A stretch of DNA of 64,000 nucleotides from Geobacter sp. UBA6151 (lineage in GTDB: Bacteria > Desulfobacterota > Desulfuromonadia > Geobacterales > Pseudopelobacteraceae): NCBI GenBank assembly GCA_002423105.1, contig DIUT01000033.1:3402-67401 (forward strand), written 5' to 3'. Made by a program: the position numbers and the translations under genes. This document shows positions 59,608-64,000 of the stretch, piece by piece. The notes under the pieces were generated by a model that saw only the letters and a list, made by a program, of their open reading frames with translations, ran no database searches and had not been told where the DNA came from. Every line of letters starts with the position of its first letter. Position 1 is the first letter of the stretch.

Positions 59608-60198
59608 TTAGTACAGTGAAAAGCAGCGTATTCCCATCAGGACGCCAAAAACAAGAAACATCACCCCGGCTGCACGGTGAATCCAGCAGACCGGAATGTA
59701 GCGCACCAGCTGCTTGCCGGCAAAGATTCCCAAAAGCGATACTGACCAGAGGGCCAGGGTTGAGGCGACAAAAACCATCCCCATGCCGGAAAAGCTGCTT
59801 GAATGCTGGGCTGCCTGACTGGCGGTTACCAGCTGTGTCTTGTCCCCCAGTTCCGCCATGAAGATCATCACAAAGGCGGTGCGGATGGCGCTGGATGCAG
59901 TGGGGGGCGGCCCGTCTTCTTCTTCCTCGCCGCAGGCGGCGCACAGGGTGCTGTAACCGAAATACAGGAACAGCAGGGCTGATACCAGGGTTACCCAGAA
60001 AATGGGCAGCAGCAGAAACAGCACCTTGCCGATCAGCACCGCTGCCAGGTTCAGCACCACAAAGGCTGCGGCTATGCCGATGAATATCCGTTTCCAGGGA
60101 TAGCGCAACGCCAGGGCCATGGCAGTGAGCTGGGTCTTGTCTCCCAACTCCGCCAGAAAAATCAGCGCAAAGGTGCTGAAAAAAACAGACTGTTCCAA
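59608..60198 (-). CDS. TMEM165/GDT1 (UPF0016) family Mn/Ca exporter
   Basis: Membrane protein of 196 residues with six membrane segments in two halves. Both halves carry the family motif E-x-G-D-K-T (AELGDKTQLTAMALAL and AELGDKTQLVTASQAA). Members of this family export Mn2+ (and Ca2+). The linker between halves is acidic with two Cys (CAACGEEEEDGPPP). Translation appears to begin at a TTG (60198), because no ATG lies before the first motif. It follows the UPF0182 gene by 13 nt, in a unit headed by a Mn riboswitch, which fits Mn export. Confidence 0.92.
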   Translation of the reverse strand: MEQSVFFSTFALIFLAELGDKTQLTAMALALRYPWKRIFIGIAAAFVVLNLAAVLIGKVLFLLLPIFWVTLVSALLFLYFGYSTLCAACGEEEEDGPPPTASSAIRTAFVMIFMAELGDKTQLVTASQAAQHSSSFSGMGMVFVASTLALWSVSLLGIFAGKQLVRYIPVCWIHRAAGVMFLVFGVLMGIRCFSLY

Positions 60199-60211
60199 AA
60201 CCGCCCCGTTT

Positions 60212-62896
60212 CTACTGATTCATCTGCTTCAGCACTTGCTGCAAACGTTTCAGGGACTCGCCGTAGCCGCTCCAGTCCCCCTGTTTCTGTTGGGAAATCG
60301 CTTTTTCATACACGCTCATCGCCTCTTTGGCAAGCTCCGGCAATGAACCTCCTTTTGATTCAGACAGCGGCTTAATCGCTTCGGAAGGGGTCGGCCGTTT
60401 GCCGCCAAAGATCCGTTGCAGGGCCAGCTCCAGGTTATCTTCCATCACCACCTCGTCGCCAAAAGCCACAATTACCCGCCGCAGTTCAGGCAGTCCTGAC
60501 TTGTCCGTGGCAGAGAGGAACAACGGCTGCACATAGAGCAATGAATTTTCTATGGGGATCACCAGCATGCTGCCCCGGATGACCTCTGAACCGCGCTGGC
60601 TCCAGAGGGTCAGTTGCTGGGAGATGTCGGCATCCTGATTAATCCGGGCATCCACCTGTTTTGGCCCGTATACCAGGCGGTCCCTGGGGAAGGTGTAAGC
60701 GATCAGCTTGCCGTAGTTAGGGGCATCGCAACGAGCGGTCAGCCATGCTGCCAGGTTATCCCGTTTGGCCGGGGTGAAGGGGAGCATCAGGATGTACTCT
60801 TCCTTCTTTTCCTCCGGCAGGCGCATGATGGTGTAGTAGGCCTCCATCCGCTTCTCGGCCAGCATCGGCACTTCCCAGAGGTTTTCCTTGTTGTAGAAGA
60901 CCTGCGGGTCGGTCATATGATAGGCGGCGTACATGGCGGCCTGCATCTCCATAAACTGATGGGGATAACGGACATGCTTGAGCAGACCATCCGGCATTTC
61001 AGACAATGGCTTGAACAGGGTGGGGAAAATCTTGCTGTAGACCTTGATGATCGGATCGTCAGGATCGCTGATATACAGGCTGACCGAGCCGTCGTAGGCA
61101 TCCACAACCGCCTTGACCGAGTTGCGCATGTAGTTGATACCGCCTTTAAGCGGCTTGGAATAGGGCAGCCGGTGTGAATAGGTGTAGGCATCAATCATCC
61201 AGGCCAAGCGGCCGGAGTCAGTTACCACCATGTAGGGATCAACGTCAAAGCGTAAGAAAGGCGCAATGGCCTGTACCCGGCTGTTTATGTTGCGGTAATA
61301 CAGGATCTTGCTTTCACGGGTGATATCCGTGGAGAGCAGCAGTTTTTCCGTTTTGAAGCGGACGGCAAACAGCGCTTTTTTCAGCAGTGAGTCCAGCGCA
61401 ACCCCGCCTTTGCCTTCATAGGTGGTGTTGATATTGCCTGAAGCCGTGGGATAGCTGAATTCCGCCACCTTGGTCTTTACCACCACGTAGTCATTGGAAA
61501 GCTCGCCGTAGTAAATTTCGGGACGGCTTACCTTGATATCCGCCGAACTGACCGGCGGGATATCCTTGACAAAAAATTCCGGCAACCCTTCCTTGCTGAT
61601 CCGGCTCACCGGCCCCATGGCAATGCCGTTGCCATGGGTAAAGATCATCCGCTCGTTGATCCAGGATTTACTGGGCAGATCGCTGTAAGACAGTTCTCGC
61701 GGGGAGAGCATGATCTGGCTGTATTTGCCGTTCACGGTGTAGCGGTCGTTGTCCACATCAAAAAACCTGTAGTAGGTTCTGATCTGCTGCAACTGGCTGT
61801 AGGTGCGCAGAAGCGGCGCATGATCCCAGAGCCGGATGTTCTTGATGGTGGCGTCGTTTGCCGTTATGCCGGCTGCAGAGAGCCGGTTGTCCGTATCAAA
61901 GGGGCGGGTCTTAATCGCCTCCAGATTGTAGCCCAAACGGGTAAAGTTGATGTTGTGACCGATGTAGGGGGCTTCCAGGGCCAGTTCATTGGGGGCTACT
62001 TTAAATTTTTGCAGCATCTGCGGATAGACCTTGATGCCGACGCCGTACAAAGCTGCCAGCACTGCCGGTCCAAGCAGCGCCAGTTTGATCCGCTCCTTCC
62101 AGATTCCGGCCACCAGCAGCAGCGCCGCCGGTACGGATAAAAAAGTGAGCGTCCTGTAAACGGTCAGGCGCACGGTCACATCGGTGTAACCAGCGCCATA
62201 GACTGTCCCCTCCGAAGAGAATAGCAGACGGAATCCATCAAGATAAAAACCGAAGCCCTGGGCCAGCAGGAAAAGCCCGGCCAGCAGAGCAAGATGGCGC
62301 CTGACCCTTAAGTCAATCACCAGACCCCTCACCGTTAGCAGTATGCCACCTTTTATGTAGTAGATTGCCGCTGTCAAAATCAGAGTTGCCGTCAGCGTAA
62401 AGCTGATAAAGGCTTGCAGCGACTCCATAAGCGGCAGACGGAACAGATAAAAACCCACATCCCTGCCGATAACAGGGTCAGCCTTGCCCAGGAACAGGGC
62501 ATTGAGAAACAGCAGAAGTTCGTTCCAGCGCAACGCACCTGACCATCCCGCGTACCCTGTCAGTAGCAGGGCAGTCACAAAACCCACCGGCAGAATCAGA
62601 CGGGCTGTCCGCGCCTGGTCTAACTGCACCGGCTGGATATCTGCCCCATCCATAACATATCCGCTGCGGGGAAAAGCGGCCCTGGCTGCCGGAAGCAGAT
62701 TCACTGCCAACATCAGCAGCATGGCCAGGCCAAACAGGAGCGCTCCGCCCAATCTGGCCTGCAGCATGGTGTAAAAGACAATTCGCAGACCGGTTTCTTC
62801 AAAGAAAAGCCAGTCAGTGTACAGTCCCAACAGGGGCGCCATGGAGAGCAGCAGGACAAAGAGTACGGCAAGAATTATCATGGTGGAGCGTTTCAT
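60212..62896 (-). CDS. UPF0182 family membrane protein
   Basis: Protein of 894 residues of unknown function. Seven or so membrane helices cover the first ~310 residues (MIILAVLFVLLLSMAPLLGLYTDWLFFEETG at the start). A large domain outside follows, with family motifs NEL.LEAPYIGHNINFTRLGYNLEAI and TRIS-like segments (GVALDSLLKKALFAVRF, LRFDVDPYMVVTDSGRLAWMIDAYT). The C-terminal ~60 residues form a helix tail. The gene starts 23 nt after htpX with AAGGAGA before the ATG. The link to Mn control is new context, not function. Confidence 0.93.
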   Translation of the reverse strand: MKRSTMIILAVLFVLLLSMAPLLGLYTDWLFFEETGLRIVFYTMLQARLGGALLFGLAMLLMLAVNLLPAARAAFPRSGYVMDGADIQPVQLDQARTARLILPVGFVTALLLTGYAGWSGALRWNELLLFLNALFLGKADPVIGRDVGFYLFRLPLMESLQAFISFTLTATLILTAAIYYIKGGILLTVRGLVIDLRVRRHLALLAGLFLLAQGFGFYLDGFRLLFSSEGTVYGAGYTDVTVRLTVYRTLTFLSVPAALLLVAGIWKERIKLALLGPAVLAALYGVGIKVYPQMLQKFKVAPNELALEAPYIGHNINFTRLGYNLEAIKTRPFDTDNRLSAAGITANDATIKNIRLWDHAPLLRTYSQLQQIRTYYRFFDVDNDRYTVNGKYSQIMLSPRELSYSDLPSKSWINERMIFTHGNGIAMGPVSRISKEGLPEFFVKDIPPVSSADIKVSRPEIYYGELSNDYVVVKTKVAEFSYPTASGNINTTYEGKGGVALDSLLKKALFAVRFKTEKLLLSTDITRESKILYYRNINSRVQAIAPFLRFDVDPYMVVTDSGRLAWMIDAYTYSHRLPYSKPLKGGINYMRNSVKAVVDAYDGSVSLYISDPDDPIIKVYSKIFPTLFKPLSEMPDGLLKHVRYPHQFMEMQAAMYAAYHMTDPQVFYNKENLWEVPMLAEKRMEAYYTIMRLPEEKKEEYILMLPFTPAKRDNLAAWLTARCDAPNYGKLIAYTFPRDRLVYGPKQVDARINQDADISQQLTLWSQRGSEVIRGSMLVIPIENSLLYVQPLFLSATDKSGLPELRRVIVAFGDEVVMEDNLELALQRIFGGKRPTPSEAIKPLSESKGGSLPELAKEAMSVYEKAISQQKQGDWSGYGESLKRLQQVLKQMNQ

Positions 62897-62919
62897 CGGG
62901 ATGGTCTCCTTGTAAATGG

Positions 62920-63774
62920 TCAGCGCATCGACCTTAGCCGGGCTATCCGCTCTTCCATGGGTGGATGGGTGGAGAAGAGCGACATTAGCCCGCCGCCGGT
63001 CAGCGGGTTGACGATGAACAGGTGGGCAGTTGCCGGACGCTGTTCTTCCATTGGGATCATCTGGGAAGCGCTCTGTAATTTTCCCAGCGCTGCGGCAAGA
63101 GCCCGCGGTTTACCACATATCTCCGCGCCGGTGGCGTCGGCCATGTACTCCCTGGAGCGGGAGACCGCCATCTGGATCAACATGGCGGCAATCGGCGCAA
63201 TAATGGCCATAGCCAGGGAGCCGATCATACCGCCGAGACCGCCCCCTTCTTCATCATCTCCCCGTCCGGCGCCCAGCATGGCGCCCCACTGCAACATGCT
63301 GCCGATCATGGAGATGGCTCCGGCAAAGGTGGCGGCAATGGTGGATACCAGGATGTCGCGGTTTTTGACGTGGGCAAGTTCATGGGACATCACCCCTTCC
63401 AGTTCTTCAGGTGACAAGATGCGCAGAATCCCTTCCGTTGCCGCAACTGCGGCATGACTGGGATTGCGTCCGGTGGCAAAGGCGTTGGGCGACTGGTCCG
63501 GGATGATGTAGACCCTGGGCATCGGCAATCCGGCTTTGGTAGCCAACCGTTCAATCATACCGTAAAAAGCCGGGTTGTCACTGCGGGCGACCTCCTGGGC
63601 GTTGTACATGCGCAGCACGATCTTGTCAGAGAACCAGTAGCTGCCGAAATTCATCACCGCGGCCATGACAAAGGCTATCATCATGCCCCCCTGGCCGCCC
63701 AGCGCACCTCCCATTAAAACCAGCAGTACCGTCAGCAGGCTTAAAAGCATTGTTGTTTTCAGGCTGTTCATCAT
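62920..63774 (-). CDS. htpX: Membrane zinc metalloprotease HtpX
   Basis: Membrane-protein quality-control protease, 284 residues. Two N-terminal helices, the zinc motif HELAH (MSHELAHVKNRDI), two further helices (near ISMIGSMLQWG and LAMAIIAPIAAMLIQM) and the third-ligand region SREYMADATGAE are all present. The C-terminus has STHPPMEERIARLRSM as usual. AAGGAGG lies upstream of two ATGs (63774 and 63771). It is the first gene after the Mn riboswitch, 35 nt from its terminator. Confidence 0.95.
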   Translation of the reverse strand: MMNSLKTTMLLSLLTVLLVLMGGALGGQGGMMIAFVMAAVMNFGSYWFSDKIVLRMYNAQEVARSDNPAFYGMIERLATKAGLPMPRVYIIPDQSPNAFATGRNPSHAAVAATEGILRILSPEELEGVMSHELAHVKNRDILVSTIAATFAGAISMIGSMLQWGAMLGAGRGDDEEGGGLGGMIGSLAMAIIAPIAAMLIQMAVSRSREYMADATGAEICGKPRALAAALGKLQSASQMIPMEEQRPATAHLFIVNPLTGGGLMSLFSTHPPMEERIARLRSMR

Positions 63775-63809
63775 GATCTGTTTTCCTCCTTTTCAATTGA
63801 AAGGGTATT

Positions 63810-63858
63810 AAAAAAGACCTTTATCCTGGGAGCGCCTGAAGCGCCAGGATAAAGGTCT
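63810..63858 (-). terminator. Riboswitch-controlled intrinsic terminator
   Basis: On the minus strand AGACCTTTATCCTGG and CCAGGATAAAGGTCT form a perfect 15-bp stem, with GC pairs in the loop side and a run of six U after it. The 5' arm includes CCTTTAT, the 3' half of the aptamer P1 helix, so the two folds exclude each other. Confidence 0.88.
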
Positions 63859-63958
63859 TGCTGTCGATTCCAATCGTCCCGCGTCCGGGCTTTTCAAGGC
63901 CGTATTGACGGATCGTGGGTCGGCCTTTTCTCCGGCCGGTAGCTACTCCCCTTTATGG
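63848..63958 (-). promoter_or_regulatory. yybP-ykoY (manganese) riboswitch
   Basis: Read on the minus strand the element begins ATAAAGGGGAGTAGCTACCG, contains GATCCGTCAATACGG in the middle and ends with CGACAGCAAGACCTTTAT. GGGGAGUAGC and the CCGUCA-containing loop are the two conserved metal-site loops of the yybP-ykoY class. P1 is formed by ATAAAGG and CCTTTAT. Mn2+ binding would hold P1 closed, break the overlapping terminator and switch the htpX / UPF0182 / TMEM165-type operon on. The promoter would lie just before 63960 but was not identified. Confidence 0.9.
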
Positions 63959-64000
63959 TATTGGAATGATAGTCAGTGCCGCCGGTCGTTGTCAAGGGGA

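Overview
The window reads as about 64 kb of a chromosome from a Geobacter-like delta-proteobacterium (Geobacter, Trichlorobacter or Pelobacter propionicus type). This is inferred from the gene families and their neighbourhoods: ResB/CcsB, DUF6502, UPF0182, a GH57 enzyme next to a GalT-like protein, many PAS/GAF histidine kinases, PII-linked metal efflux and a selenoprotein. No alignment was run. Genes are dense, operons are tight, and no rRNA, tRNA, CRISPR array or prophage was seen.

Region 1 (1-19 kb) is mostly housekeeping: a truncated bioB, a PilZ protein, cysS, a two-component pair, and a carbohydrate cluster (nucleotidyltransferase/phosphomannomutase-like fusion, GH57, GalT-like, TIGR02757). 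Then come a zinc-ribbon DUF3426 protein, an FKBP isomerase with a Cys-rich insertion, the YggU/DivIVA/YggT cluster, radC, peptide deformylase and AMMECR1. Between yggT and radC is an 85-residue AhpD-like gene (14962-15219) with an in-frame UGA inside a CxxU motif. It is very probably a selenoprotein.

Region 2 (19-36.6 kb) is a metal-resistance island on the minus strand. It carries a PII-like protein without the usual uridylylation tyrosine, a CzcCBA-type RND system, an outer-membrane channel-like protein and Met/Cys-rich secreted proteins. A second operon encodes a CadC-like repressor, a membrane protein, a CDF-type transporter and an OmpR-type two-component system. The island shows rearrangement: a roughly 1.1 kb duplicated segment, three related lipoproteins, two CDF paralogues, a truncated gene copy, broken copies of the czcC 5' end and a MITE-like element.

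Region 3 (36.7-55.1 kb) is the most unusual part. Thirteen genes on one strand, mostly overlapping or within 26 nt of each other, encode a corrinoid protein, a UroD/MtaA-type methyltransferase and a DUF1638 protein. These are followed by five histidine kinases that share almost the same PAS-transmitter C-terminus but have different sensory N-termini: GAF-like, MEDS, two membrane sensors each preceded by a PhnD-type binding protein, and a dCache-like sensor preceded by a sugar-type binding protein. The array ends in a stand-alone receiver and a receiver-kinase hybrid. It looks like a many-inputs, one-output sensory system tied to corrinoid-dependent methyl metabolism.

Region 4 (55.1-64 kb) has a Na/Ca-type antiporter, the cytochrome c biogenesis pair CcsB/ResB, a secreted Cys-rich protein and PurE. 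It ends with an operon of htpX, a UPF0182 gene and a TMEM165/GDT1-type Mn exporter candidate. A well-formed yybP-ykoY (manganese) riboswitch with an overlapping terminator precedes this operon.
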